DNA from: Pampus argenteus
Lineage: Eukaryota > Chordata > Actinopteri > Scombriformes > Stromateidae
Assembly (NCBI GenBank): GCA_036937835.1
Contig: CM072871.1
Coordinates: 5,371,001-5,435,000 of the forward strand
Length of the DNA: 64,000 bases
Direction: 5' to 3'
This document shows positions 1 through 22,939 of this stretch, one piece after another. The position numbers and the translations under genes are program-made. Below the pieces are notes generated by a model. That model was not told the DNA's origin and searched no databases. It saw only the letters and a list, made by a program, of their open reading frames with translations. Positions within the stretch are counted from its first letter, which is position 1, and every line of letters begins with the position of its first letter.

Positions 1-1501
1 GAGATAAATCTCCGTTGTCATTTAAACCCCTCTCCCCAGAGCATTTATCTTATCCACTTCTGAAAAGTCACGCCATGTTGTTTCAACTGTGTTATGGTTT
101 TCATTACCTTCTTCCCCTGACAGCGAGCAGGCTTTTCACACTGCGTTATGTAAGATAGATATGGGACATATGTGGGGCACATGCCGTACCATGAGGAAAC
201 GGGCGCGGGCTGATCTCTTGACCTGAAGCTCACTTTGTTGGTGTATGTCATAGAGGTAACCCCGAGGAGACTTTGTGCAAGTATTTCTGGGGGGCGGGGG
301 GTTTAAAATGAATTAACACTGCCTGATTAGAAGGCACACGTGTGTTTGGAAGAGGGCAGATCACAGATCAGAAGTAGAAATTATTGACATTTCTAACGCC
401 ACATTCGGTTTAAAGCAACTAATTGATTGTTGGTTTTTAGTCGGAAGCTTATTTCGAAGTCCTTTTAGTCTTTCGTGTCTGGGAAATCTCGTTAAGGTTT
501 TTCCATTCGCCTCAACAGAGACTAAAAACTGCACAGTATTATTTCACAGTCTACAGTGCAATAAAACAAATCCTTTATCTGTGAGACATTAAGCAATAAC
601 TTTTAAATTTATGGCAGCAAGTCAAGTAAAGACAAATCTCTGTTTAGTTTAGCCGTTTCATCTAATGGTTAAAATATGTTATCAACACCACCAACAATAA
701 TCTTACAAAACGTACTGGACAACATCAGAAAGAAAAGAAGTAACACGACTCTATACTGACATCTATTTATGTTATTTTGCTTTTAACAACAGATTTTCAT
801 TAACATCATGTGTTAAAACGTGCTTGATGAAGGAGGTAAAAAAGTGGCGTCAGATGAGAGCGGCTGAGAAAACCATCTAAACGTCAGGATATTACAAACA
901 TTTCTGAACAAATTGCACATCTACAGTCATTTTATCCTCACATTTATGTCTTTAAATCCGCCTCGTTTCAAATCAGCTTTTTCTTAAACTCCTAAAAGTT
1001 GTACTGAAAAATATCCCTTGTGGCAATTTCACCTTAAATCCAATTCTAATTGAACTCAACAAAAAAAGGGGAACTTCAAAGCAATAATAATGTTGGCAGA
1101 CTGTGGATTATATGGCAACACAACGAGCTTTTTTACCTTTTATGAACAAAAAAAAAAAACGATGCTGCCAAGGAAAAGACACTGACTGTGAGGAGTAATA
1201 TGATTGGTATGTTTTCAACTCAAAGGGGGGAAAAAATGCATTTGCCTGCAGTGAGATATCAGAAGAAAATAGTAAGAACAGGTAAAAGGGGGTAAAGAAA
1301 CAAGTCTTTGGTTAATCAGCTGTGTAGGTGGACAGTGTAGACAGCAGCAAGACACACATTCGGTTTCAAGTTCACCCTAAACACAATTTACTCAGAGTCA
1401 GATAAACTTTTTTTTTTTTATTTTTTTTATTTCTACAGAACTCTGCTGTGATGTTTTACTGGCCGAGACTAGATGCGATGAGACATAATGCGTACACTTA
1501 C
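1..1501 (-). other. lrrc1 intron 4 (partial)
   Basis: AT-rich intronic sequence downstream of the fourth coding exon, whose donor GTAAGT lies at 1501-1496. I looked for the next LRR exon and saw none. Only short A and T homopolymer runs stand out. Confidence 0.7.
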
Positions 1502-11251
<9,750 letters not shown>

Positions 11252-11900
11252 CACGGGAGGAGCTGGCGATAAAACAATAACAATAATAATAACAATAATA
11301 ATAATAATAACAACACGAGGAGGCGGAGATGCAACAGATTGTTACGGCGGGACACCGTGAAACACAAAAGCGAAGCGAAACTCAACAAACAACGTTAACT
11401 CCAACCGTGAATAACGTTACCGAGATGTTAGGTCGCGGCGAACAACCGACTCTCCGTCCGTCCTTTTCTCACTTTGGTTAGTTTTGTAGGCACCTGTTTT
11501 CTTTATATATAAATATATATGTATTTGTGTTGTTTTATTGTTGCTCTCCACTCGCCCTCCGCCGCTTTTTAAACAATAAAAACCCTCTTTATTTCCGTTA
11601 AAAAACAGACTGACTTCATCTCAGTAGAAAGAAGAGAGAAGCATTGTCGTGGGTTTTTTTTCTCTCTCTCGTGTCGTCCCGGAGTTAATTTCCTCTCCAC
11701 CGTCCAGTTTCTGACCCGGAACATTCACTCCCTCATTCCGATCATACGTCATCATCCCCGGCTGCTCCTCCCTCCGGTTCCTCCCCGGTCCCTCCTCCGA
11801 ATAGTCCCGTCCCGTCCCGCGCAGGGCCGCCATGGCCGGGCAGAGAGGCCTGACAGCTGCCCGGGGCCCCTGGATGACGGAGCACAACAAGTGCATATTT
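11252..11900 (-). promoter_or_regulatory. lrrc1: lrrc1 promoter and 5' UTR region
   Basis: A locally GC- and CpG-rich stretch, especially 11690-11880, lies directly upstream of the lrrc1 start codon. It includes two AACGTTA-type words (11391-11398 and 11412-11419) and an AAC/AAT trinucleotide repeat (about 11275-11312) close to the ATG. No TATA box is obvious, as expected for a CpG-type promoter. The exact transcription start cannot be read. Confidence 0.5.
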
Positions 11901-14271
11901 TAAAATAGTTTATCGCAGTAAAATCAAAGTGAAATATAACTAAAAACACGTAGCTGTTACCCTGCAGTACTACACTTTAATATTATATTGTATTCTACCA
12001 CATGTCAGAGGATAATAATACTTTATTTCTCCATTATATTATAATAGTTACAGGCTATAAAGATTTTACATTTTTAAAAAATGAATACTGTTTATATGTC
12101 ACATTTCTTATTAGTGTTACATATATGTTTTCTTACATATTAATCTATACAGTATAAGGCTACAGCCTAAAGTAATACTAGATTCATTTTATTATTAAAC
12201 CAGTGGTTTGCAGTGTGTGCACAAAAATTAATACAATAAAAAAAATATGCAGAAAGAAAGATGCAATAATCCACACATGACATACATGCTTTATAAAATA
12301 CAGCACAGATCAGCAGTACTCATTAACTCAAACTGCTTACACAGTAATATTCAGTATTAATAATCAGCTGACAGGTGTAATTATTCTGTATAATGAGTAT
12401 ATTCACCTTCCAAGTATTGAAGTATGTGTATTATTTTACATGAAATATCACTTTTTTTCATAGGAAACTAAACTGTGCTTTTATATGCATATATATATAT
12501 GTATTAACCAGTGTCTGCAACCCAAATACAAAAGTGAGCTGCTCAGCCTTCAACCATTTATCATGTTCTACATGCATTTTGTACAACATACTACATTGAA
12601 AGATTGCATGGCTGTGCGGTAATATGATTAAACACAATGTGCATCATGTAAACACAATCAGCTGAAGTAATATAGGTCTCAAAATTAGATCTTTGGCACA
12701 CGCAGGGACAAAGTCAAAGCCCAACAAACTATTAATCACATAGTGTCACAAAGTAATCACTACAGAGTGACTCTGGGGCTGCTGACAGTTGCCTTTTTCA
12801 TATCCTTTCTCAGCAATGCCCACTTTACTTTTTTTTAATACAGTAGTTTTGCATCCAAGAGTTAACTGGGAATGTATCCAAAAATTTTTCAATAATCATG
12901 TCACATCCTTCGCAGAGCTGTATAGACATAAGACATAATGCATTGATTTCAATTTCTTAATTAAAGCATTCACGTCATCCTTTATTGATCCACCCCACCC
13001 CCACCCCCACATTGCTGACTTCTAGGTCAGAGGTCACAGTCAACTCCAGCTTTCTGTCCCCTTGTGGTAAAACAGCGTCATTAACTTCAGGTTACGTTAC
13101 AAGACCTTCAAGGTTAGTTGAGCTCCAGCTCTGATGTAAGACAATATCTCTACACTTATGTACATTATGAGTATAAACAGTTGACAAAATGGTCACTATT
13201 AGGTTGCAATATGCTCACCCGTAGATACAATTATAAACAGGTTGCTCTCCCATAACCTTCAATTACATTCACAAGGGATGAAAGCTTAAAGAACCTCGAT
13301 AGTCTACATTTTAAAAGCTTGCATCACAGTAAACACGAGAAGAAACGGCTCACCTCAAACCTAGAAATTAAACATGAGTTGTGGATTAATGATGCAGTCT
13401 CGGCAGGCTGCCACAGGTGGTGCTGAAGGCTGCAGCAGTTTTCAGGGCCTTCCTGCTAATATCTCACACAGTTGTTCAAACGGATCCAGAAAAATAAAAA
13501 TAGACAAGAAAGGTCCCTGAAAAGTGGCAGCCAGCAGATGCCTTTACCATAAAAGATGACAACATGAGGATTTTAATGGGTTCACAAGGAACTTTTCTTT
13601 TTTTTTGCTTTTTGTCATTTGTTTGTTTTTTTAATTGCAGAAATGCTTTTGATATCCGTCCACGTGTTTTTATAGTTTGCATTTTTCTCAACACACAAAC
13701 AGCATATTTACATCACACATTTTGACATGAAATATTAAAATCTTAATCAGATATACTACAAGCTATGAACTTACTGTATTGTATTAAATATGTGATCATT
13801 TATAACACCACTTCTCAGGTTCACTTTAATTTATTCAGATTGATTTAATTTGATTCAGTGTTAGGAGGAGGTGAGAGAAATGTTACCAGAAATACATTCA
13901 TGTCAAAATAGTGTCATTTATTGTATGTGTGGAAATAAGAAATACAGAAACTACACCACTTCTCTATATATCCTCTAGAGGGAGCCACGCCCCATTTAAT
14001 AACCAACAAGCGTGTTCCTGTTCAGCTCAAACAGGCTCAAAAACAAAATATCAAATCACATGATTTTGCATTTTTGGTCATCTATTTAATAGTGAAGCTT
14101 ATTCATATTTTGAGAGAAAAAACATGGCGATTGCCTGCATAGTTTAGTGAACACAGAGTGATTTAAGGCGAACACAGAGTGATTTAAGGCCTACTATCGT
14201 CCAAAGTTAACGAATGAGTGCACCGTCTCCACATCCAAGACCCTGCAAATAGTCCAATCACAGAAGAGTAT
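11900..14271. other. AT-rich interval between lrrc1 and eloal, including the eloal 3' UTR
   Basis: No gene is visible. Minus-strand AATAAA signals (plus TTTATT at 13917-13922 and 13830-13835) fit the eloal 3' end. A perfect 21-bp tandem duplication lies at 14149-14190. The rest is AT-rich with short repeats. Confidence 0.55.
13917..13922 (-). terminator. eloal: Candidate polyadenylation signal of eloal
   Basis: AATAAA on the minus strand about 350 nt past the eloal stop codon. A second copy lies at 13835-13830. Which one is used cannot be told from sequence. Confidence 0.4.
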
Positions 14272-17200
14272 TTATCTGCGTCCCAGCTGATTCTTAAATG
14301 CCCTTAAGGACTTTGCCATCATCGGAGCAACTCCTGTGGGAACAACAATCAAAAAAAAAATGAGTAGAATTACATAGGTTTAAACCATTTGACTTTTCAA
14401 TATAATGACAGGATATAAAAAAAACACTGCATCTGCAAAATTCTTGTGGGCTCACGGGTTTTTTTGCGAGGGTCTTGTGTATTGCTTGTTCCTGAACTGG
14501 TGCTGCTGGACCTGGCGGGCTCAGTACTCGACCTCGATCGGTTCTCCTGAACCTTGACACTGGGAAAGGAGGAAATAATAAATAGTACAATGCACGATTT
14601 TATCAACCAAAATATTGCAAAAAAAAAAAGTTATTTCAAAATATTTGCTCTGGCTTTCAGATTTCTTTTTTTTTTACTACTACATTAGGTATGTCAACAT
14701 TACACTGCAGTTAGTGAGCATAACATCCCATGTGGCAACAGTGACGACGCAGGCCGTCTTTAACCAGCATAAAACCTGTTTATCCAGCACATTGTTCTAA
14801 TGCCTGTGTTTGACTAAGCCTACAGCAAAAGCAGTTCACCCACTGTTATCACACGAGTCTCCGACAGGTTATAGCCATCCTAAGCTGCTGTTGTTGAGTG
14901 ATCACTTTGTAGTTGAGGGGCTTTTTATGTGGAAAGAGGAGCAGAGCAAGCACAAGGCTTAACTAGGTGTTCATGTTTAAACAAATGTGAAGCAATGCCT
15001 GCGCACGTGTTTGTTTATTAACCTTACAATTAGGGAAAAACAACATAGATTCAATTAATAAATGACCCCAAAAAAATAATAAAAGGAATAAAACGCTAAT
15101 AAAACAACAGGGTATAGATTTGTCTGTATTTAGGATGCTGAGACCCACCTGCACCTGGGCGGATGAGGCTGCTGAACAGCAGTACCATGAATTTCTTGCT
15201 GAATTCGCACATCTCTCGGTGGCTTGGCAACAGTGTGAATAAATGCCATCTTCACCTGCCGACCTAAAAAAAAAAAAAAAAAAAAAAAAAGTGTGTCACA
15301 GTGTACAGAAGTGACAACAAAGGCCACTATATAGAGTCTATAAAGTGCCTTTTCAAAGGTTAATGTTTTAACTTTATATCTGGATGTGACGCCTGTGACT
15401 TTTGGATCACATGGCCGACAGTCGAGGTTTAGTATACAGCGCGCACCTTTGGGTTTATTAGAATGAGCCGAGACGATGCTTTTCGTCAGCCTTTGCAGTT
15501 TCCTCTCCCTCTCCTCTGACAGCCGGATGTACATCTCTTTCCACGACTCGTACTCCTGGAGTTTGGAGTGCTTGAAGTCCCTCTGACAGTGTTTCCCCCA
15601 TAAGTGATCCGTCTCTCCAATGTAGATCTATGGAAAACAAACAAATAAATAAATAAATAAAACGTGTACACTTTTGCAATATGTCCCAATCAACCAATAT
15701 CCCAATCATTATATACAAGCATTTTGTTGAGTATACATTTCAACAGTAGGGCCTCCCCAGTGCTTAGCAGGTGTATCTATTAATGTGGCCACTAAGTGTA
15801 CGTCTGCACTAAATATATTTATATGTCACATCCTTACTGGGTTGCATTCTTCAACGTGCAGCAGCTGCTCCGGGGTGCACCTCTCCAGCACCGGTTCAAG
15901 GATTTCAAACGGGACTCCGCCAGTTTCATGAAGCACTGAGAAGAGATCCCTGGACCTGAATATGAATCCAACAAACTGACAGACATTAAAACCCCTTAAG
16001 TTCTTTTTTTGTCTTTACTCACGGTTGATATTGTTCTGCAGTGTGCGGATACACTGTTGGTACAAGCTCATCATGGCCGGGAGGAAGATGGTCTTGGCAC
16101 CGGAGTAGACTTGCATCTTTTTGTTAAGACGCTGACCGGTGAAGACTGCGGATTCCTCAGAGACGTCACATAAGTCAGACTCCTTCTCGACTTTAAGACA
16201 AAAAAAAGTGTCAAAAATCAAGTAATCAGTGGTGAAAATACAGATGTGTGTTATTCATACTCTACCTTTCCTCTCAAAGTAGTCAACAGTGGTTGGGTTT
16301 TCACATTCAGGCAGAAACGCAGGTAAAGGGATGTTGATCAGATCCATTACAGATTTCTTTAACTTCTAAAAATATGGAGGGATTAATAGTCAATATTAAA
16401 TCAATCATGACCTGCTCTCTAAAAACATATCATAGTCAACTATACCTTTTTCGGAGAGGGAACATTTACAGACGTCACAGGTTTCGTGCCCGGATCGTCT
16501 TTTACCGCAGTCTTGACTTTTTCGTGAGGCTTCTTCGCTCCTGATCGTTCCCTCTTCTTGGAAACATTCTCGTCATAGTTCAAGTAAGATTCAAAAGACA
16601 TAGAGGGCACTTCAATGTCACTTTTCTTGTCTTTGTGCTTTGTTTTGGCCTTTTTGTTTTGGGGTTTGGAACGTCTTTTATATTCAGACTCTTTGCATTT
16701 AGGATCGACACGCTTCTCTGTGTCTTTTTTCTTTCTTTTTCTTTTTTGGGACTCCGAGCTTCTTGATATTCCTGACGATCTGTCGTCTTTAACGTCGGCC
16801 AGTTTAAATAACTTCTTTGACGATTTGTCACTGGACTTATACGCAAAAGGTTCTTTAACATCCTTTAGTGATTCTTTTGATTGCGCCGATTTCTTATTTG
16901 ACTCTTTTTCTGATCCAAAACCTCCACAATCAGAACTGCTTTCTAGTTTTTCCTTGTAGTCAGGCCTGGATTTCTGATGAGGCTCGCCTGTGTTTTTGTT
17001 TCCAAGCACACTATCACAGTCGTCATCAGTTTTCTTCGCCCTGGAATCGCCCCTTTTATCATCATCATCATCATCATCTTTCATTACAATGTTTTTGCTC
17101 AATATTTCACCGGATTTCAAAATATTCTGGTTTTCTTGATTACTTTCATTCTGCTCCTTTCTTCTTTTGTGCTCTTCACACCGTTTCACTACGTCAGCTT

Positions 17201-18542
17201 TTCTATTCCTCGTTTTAAATAAAGGTTCATTTGATGTTTCCTGATTCTTGCCATGTGATGTTACGCAGTTATTGTTCAAATCCTCCATTGTCAAACCTCC
17301 ATTTGGACAATTCTGGTCATCCAGTTTGTCTTTAACACACATACTATCTGACATATCCCCGTCTTCTGTGAGGCTGCATTGAGGAGAAATCCAAGATGTC
17401 AAATATCAATCACGTATATTATACAGTATATTGCGAGTAAAAATAAGCAAATATATGCACTGCACCTTGTGGACGTCTTGGGGACCAACTTTTTCCATCC
17501 TCTGACCAGCGACTTGGCAAATTCTCCAGCTTCTTCATGTCTGCGCAGGGAGTTAACAGTTTTGCCAATTCCAGTTTCCTAATTTACACACAGACACTAG
17601 TCAGTGTAGTTAATCAAGATTGTTCAGGAAACGTTTTTAAGCCAAAATTCACATGCAAACGTATCACAACACTATATGTCTTTACTTACAGCAAGAATTT
17701 CTAATGTGATATCCAGATCCTTGAGTTTCTGTAAGGTTTTTAGAACCTGGAAAGAGATTAATAAAGACATGAATCTCTCCATCTATTTATATGTATTTAT
17801 ATACGCAATTCAACATTTGAACATGGGTTCAAAATGTTGCTAAAAAAGTAAAGTAAATTGAACAAAAACCTGAAATACCAAATATGGCAGTCCTGGTTTG
17901 GGATCACCACAGTTGCTGACTGTGCATTCAGAGCAGTAGCTATGTATGGGAACCCCACACACACACACCCACTTAGGCTGCTCCTTTTACTGCGAACTAT
18001 AAATGGATAATACTACTGCTGCCTGACATATAGTCCCCTTCAGTAACAAATGGACAGAGTGGTTTAAAGTTGAGCATTTAAAATTCACTTATGATTAATT
18101 AAATCCCCTTGTTTTTTTTTCTCTCTTTGAGTTCATCTACAAGCAGAAGTGATTCATAAGAAGGCTGCAGAGCTCCACAACCTTCACTTTGATGATGGAC
18201 AGCAGCAATAAGTTGAACAACTGCAGGAGTTGCCAATTTTAGCAGCAAAGCACCTCCCATTTATACAGCCTGACCCCCCCACCCACCCATCCCCATTAAA
18301 GTGCTGCACATGTCAATGACTGAAACAGCACTTAATCACACACTATGTCAATGAAAGTTAACGAGGGAAAAAGACTTTGATACCATAGATGTGAAATGCG
18401 TCCTAAAGTCAACTGCGGTCTGTTTATTTCAGGTACAAGGATAAAACATGGTAGCTACCGTAGCAGACTGTGCTTTGTCTGCGAGCTGAAGTTTGAACCG
18501 CATGACTTTCTTCACCACATCAGAGCCGCCATCACGGGCCAT
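14272..18542 (-). CDS. eloal: Elongin A-like protein (TCEB3/ELOA family), complete
   Basis: Elongin A is the large subunit of the elongin ABC complex, which stimulates RNA polymerase II elongation and can recruit Cul5/Rbx2 to ubiquitinate stalled polymerase in the nucleus. Exons: 18542-18459, 17746-17690, 17578-17466, 17373-16446, 16365-16266, 16190-16023, 15935-15838, 15627-15447, 15263-15149, 14559-14456 and 14333-14272. These give 2010 nt and 669 residues, against about 770-800 in human ELOA. A TFIIS N-terminal (LW) domain spans about 8-84 (ETGIGKTVNSLRRHEEAG). A charged Lys/Ser-rich middle carries seven Asp in a row. MSFESYL is at 343-349. An elongin BC-box SLYQQCIRTL is at 469-478, followed by LEPVLERCTPEQL and the C-terminal tail RVAPMMAKSLRAFKN. 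Human 6p12.1 has no ELOA here. The family is sure; the symbol eloal is inferred. Confidence 0.9.
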
Positions 18543-20459
18543 CACGGTGACTCACGTGCAGCCGTCACACACCTGGCAGCGCGCGCCCACTGATGACACT
18601 ATTATAATGGGCGGAAGCGATGGCTGAAATTAGTATCGATCGTTATGTGTGTTGCTATATAGAGGACAAAATGTGAGTAAAGATAGTACACTTTTTTTTC
18701 TCTTTGAATTTCCAGCCTATTTTTTGGAGCTACTGGCCCTTTGATAAATGTCTCTTTTTATCAGAAAACAATTATGAATGGCATGATGGGTATTTAATGT
18801 AGGTTATTAATGTAATATGGAAGGAGCTTGCTCTCCTTTCTGCCTTAAATGATCATGATTATGATAATTGTCACACGAAATATTAAATAAACAGAGAGTC
18901 ACAATTACACCTTCAGTCTTGGAAAACCCATAAAACCTTTACATATTTCATATATCAACATCTATCAACATCCAACTGGTCAGCCAGCCCTGTAATCTTA
19001 ATTGGACATGTAGTTGTTTCATTCTGGTATAATTTACCTTTTCTCTCTCTCTTCTCAGTTTTTATTCTTTTAATATCCTCTTCTAAGAGAGCTGTAGGAA
19101 TCTGCATTTTAGGAGATTATTAAATATGCTTGTGATAAATTTGTAACGTCATTTCAACTCTGCCATCCTCCATTTAGGCTGTCTATTTTAGAGCCAACAA
19201 AACATCAGTGTTAATCGTTTTACAAATCTTCCCAACAATGGATGACAAACATGAAACTCTTCGTATGACGTTGAGCCCGTGCATGCAGTATGTTGACATC
19301 AACTGATTGGAGGCTATTGTGGGACACTATATGTTGGGGAGGGGGGGTTGTATGGTTGTATGGCCCCTGTCTTCTGCCACATGCCTTGCACAATACTTGA
19401 TTGGCACTCACTCTCCTAGAGGAGGAGTTAACTGCATGTCTCTTTCAGCAGGGGTAACTTCTGGTCTCTCTCTCCTGCTCCAGTAACTGGAGGCACAAGT
19501 TCCTTCCTCACCAGCCTCAACTTCATTTCACAGGTAAGTGACAACTATCCAGTGCTCGATTCTTTGCAATTTAGCAATGAAAAGGCAGCGCGGTGCAGTT
19601 AATGCTTGCTGTTTGTCAGTCTGTAAAATAGAAAATCTGCAATTTTCTCGCTTATTTTGGGGCAAATAAATAGCTTGAAGCTGTTTCCCTGTAGGTAAAA
19701 AGTGTATTTATATATCTAAAAATTCTTCACAGTGATAGTAGGATTCAATACTGACAGTGTAGTAGGTAAATAGTGTGAAGAGTGTCTTGTAGGTTGTATT
19801 GATTGCAGAGTGACACAGGATACGTATACAACTATTCAATAAAAGATAATAGAAAAAATTAAAAAATAAACATCTGCCCTAATTTGAACTTAAACGGTCA
19901 GAGGACATGAGGCCTGCTGCTCATGTCTCAAAGTCTATAAAAGGAACGTCATGGGTGAGACATCCAGTGTTGCTATTCCTGGACATACTGCTGATAAACT
20001 GTGACAGATGCAAGAGGGACATGTTGACGCACTCACTCCCTCCTGCATCACCTGGTATCACACATGTTTTCAAAGGTATCAGTGTCTGGTAGTGCCTACT
20101 ATATACATTTTATTCACTCCAAAAAGTAAGGAAACATTCCTCCTTATAAGTAAATGCAAAAACAGTACACGTGCATGGTACAAGGACAACAAGACTTCAA
20201 AATTAATGCAGAAGCTTGGTTTTAATAATACATGCTATTTGAATGTAGTTTGGTCATGTGAATGTGAATGAGTGTTTTTTTTCATTGCTCTTTATTTCAT
20301 TGATAAAATTGAAATAGACTGAACACAAGTTGAATTTTTCTTAAAACAATTTATCAAGTGCCAGATGACTTTATCTGGATGAATGGTGCATTCATGTGCA
20401 TCGTCATTAAACTGTGGTGCATTTTCTTCAAAATCTGACTGTTTTATTTATATTTTCAG
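18543..20459. promoter_or_regulatory. Divergent promoter interval between eloal and klhl31
   Basis: Next to eloal the sequence is CpG-rich, with CACGTG at 18553-18558. A possible klhl31 5' UTR exon ends at a strong donor, CAG|GTAAGTG, at 19533/19534. A second plus-strand ATG-containing segment (18620-18672) ends in GTGAGTAAAG. The rest is AT-rich with no gene visible. The klhl31 coding exon starts after the acceptor TTTTCAG at 20459. Confidence 0.45.
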
Positions 20460-20490
20460 AAGGTCTGGGCTGTCTTCTGCTGCAACAGCC

Positions 20491-22498
20491 ATGGCACCCA
20501 AAAAGAACAAGACGACCAAAAAAAGCAAAGGAGACATAAATGAAATGACCATCATGGTTGAGGACAGCCCCATCAACAAGATCAACGGGCTGAACACCCT
20601 GTTGGAAGGAGGAAATGGCTTCAACTGCATTTCAACTGAAGTGACAGATTCAGTGTATGCCCCGAACCTCCTGGAAGGTTTGAGCAACATGAGGCAAGAC
20701 AGCTTCCTCTGTGATCTAACAGTCTCCACCAAGTCGAAGTCATTTGACGTCCACAAGGTTGTCATGGCTTCTTGCAGTGAGTACATTCGAAACATCCTGA
20801 AGAAGGATTCAACCCTCCAGAAGATTGACCTGAATGACCTCTCACCTGTCGGCCTAGCTACAGCAATCACATATGCTTACTCTGGAAAGCTCACCTTGTC
20901 GCTGTACAGCATTGGCAGCACCATAGCTGCAGCCATGCTGCTGCAGATCGGCACCTTGGTGAAGATGTGCAGCGATTTCCTCATGCAGGAGCTCAGCGTT
21001 GAGAATTGCATGTTTGTGACCAATATCGCCGATGCCTACGACCTCAAGGAAACCAGGGAGGCAGCGCAGAAGTTCATGAGGGAGAACTTCATTGAGTTTT
21101 CTGAGATGGAGCAGTTCCTGAAGCTCACCTACGAGCAGATCTGTGATTTCCTCACAGATGATTCTCTGCAGCTCCCCTCTGAGATCACAGCCTTCCAGAT
21201 TGCTATGAAATGGTTGGACTTTGACGAGAAGAGGCTGAAGTACGCAGCAGATCTCCTAACTCACATCCGCTTCGGCACTATCTCTGCCCAAGACCTGGTA
21301 AATCATGTCCAGACTGTGCCTAGAATGATGCAAGACTCCGAGTGCCATCGTCTCCTTGTTGACGCCATGAATTACCACCTGCTGCCATATCAACAGAATA
21401 TCCTTCAGTCACGCAGAACAAAGGTGCGCGGTGGCCTCAAGGTGATACTCACAGTCGGTGGACGCCCGGCCTTGACAGAGAAATCTCTCAGCAAAGACGT
21501 TCTCTACAGGGACGTCGATAACGTGTGGAATAAGTTGACAGAAATGCCAGCTAAGAGCTTCAATCAGTGTGTTGCAGTCTTGGACGGCTTCCTGTATGTG
21601 GCAGGTGGTGAGGACCAGAATGATGCGAGGAACCAGGCGAAACATGCTGTGAGCAACTTCTGCAGGTAAGAACTGATTTTCACTTTAAATCTTTAACTTA
21701 GCATTTGTCATATTAGTTCGTGCAGTAGTTAGAAAATAACTGTGAATCCCTCTCACATACTTTAGGTATGACCCACGGTTCAACACTTGGATTCATCTTA
21801 GCAACATGATCCAAAGGCGCACCCACTTCAGCATCAACACCTTTAATGGTCTCTTGTTTGCTGTCGGAGGGCGAAATGCTGATGGTGTTCAGGCCTCTGT
21901 GGAGTGCTATGTGCCTTCCTCCAACCAGTGGCAAATGAAGGCACAGATGGATGTGCCCCGCTGCTGTCATGCCAGCTCTGTCATCGACGGAAAGATCCTT
22001 GTTTCTGGAGGTTACATCAACAACGCCTACTCTAGAGCCGTGTGTTCTTATGACCCGTCCACTGACACCTGGCAGGATAAGAGCAGCCTGAGCACACCTC
22101 GAGGTTGGCACTGCGCTGCCACGGTGGGAGACCGAGCCTACGTCATAGGTGGCAGCCAGCTGGGAGGTCGTGGGGAGAGAGTAGATGTCCTGGCCGTCGA
22201 ATCGTACAACCCTCAGAACGGGCAGTGGAGCTACTGTGCGCCTCTTCACACGGGAGTGAGCACGGCTGGTATTTCCATTTTGAACAACAAGGTGTATCTC
22301 CTCGGAGGCTGGAATGAGGGTGAGAAGAAGTACAAGAAATGCATTCAGGTTTACAACCCTGACCTCAATGAATGGACTGAGGATGACGAATTGCCAGAAG
22401 CTACAGTTGGCATTTCGTGCTGTGTTGTCACTATACCCACAAGGAAAACACGAGAGTCTAGAGCCAGTTCAGTTTCCTCTGCACCAGTCAGTATATAA
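20491..22498 (+). CDS. klhl31: Kelch-like protein 31
   Basis: KLHL31 is a muscle-enriched BTB-BACK-kelch protein expected to act as a Cul3 ubiquitin ligase adaptor. Coding exons 20491-21665 and 21766-22498 join in phase (TGC AG|G TAT) to give 635 residues, against 634 in human. The start has an ideal context (GCCATGG), and the sequence before it is intronic up to the acceptor at 20459. The N-terminus MAPKKNKTTKKSKGDINEMT matches the family. The BTB fold is about 64-170 (SFLCDLTVSTKSKSFDVHKV), BACK follows to about 280, and kelch repeats with VGGR, AGGE, SGGY, IGGS and LGGW signatures fill the rest. It ends RESRASSVSSAPVSI. Nothing is broken. Confidence 0.97.
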
Positions 22499-22912
22499 GG
22501 ATTTAGATCATAAGGATGATGTAGTTTAAATGTCTAAAAGTCTCCAGCTTGTCTGTTGCGTACATCTAAACTCTACCAACGGTCCTTCTCTGAGGGCTAA
22601 GATGATCAGTTTAAAAATGAGTAAAATTGAAAGGTTACATTAAAAGCAAATGAAGGAAATTGAAGCCAGAGCTGGCATGTTAAAGGAGATATTGGAAACT
22701 TATTGGTAATTTATATTCAGTATAGTTTAATAAGTATTTTATTTGGCATCATTAATGATGGATAATGGTTTATGGTAGAGACAAACTGGGCATATCAATG
22801 TCTTTCACTCCAATTTTATCATTTTTAGACAGAGATTTCTCCTTGGGGCCAATTCAGATGGGATAATTTCATTAGCCCTTTTTCTATAGCATATAAAATG
22901 TTCTTTAAAACA

Positions 22913-22927
22913 AATAAAAGGAATAAA
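22913..22927 (+). terminator. klhl31: klhl31 polyadenylation signals
   Basis: Two AATAAA hexamers (22913-22918 and 22922-22927) lie about 415 nt after the klhl31 stop. A T-rich stretch (near 22960) follows, fitting a 3' end near 22.94 kb. Confidence 0.55.
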
Positions 22928-22939
22928 AATGATAATGAT

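Noticed and set aside
20383..20490. In-frame upstream start for klhl31
   Set aside because: The acceptor TTTTCAG at 20459 shows that most of this extension is intron; the GCCATGG start at 20491 matches the family.
21713..22249. 178-codon minus-strand open frame
   Set aside because: Antisense shadow of klhl31 exon 2.
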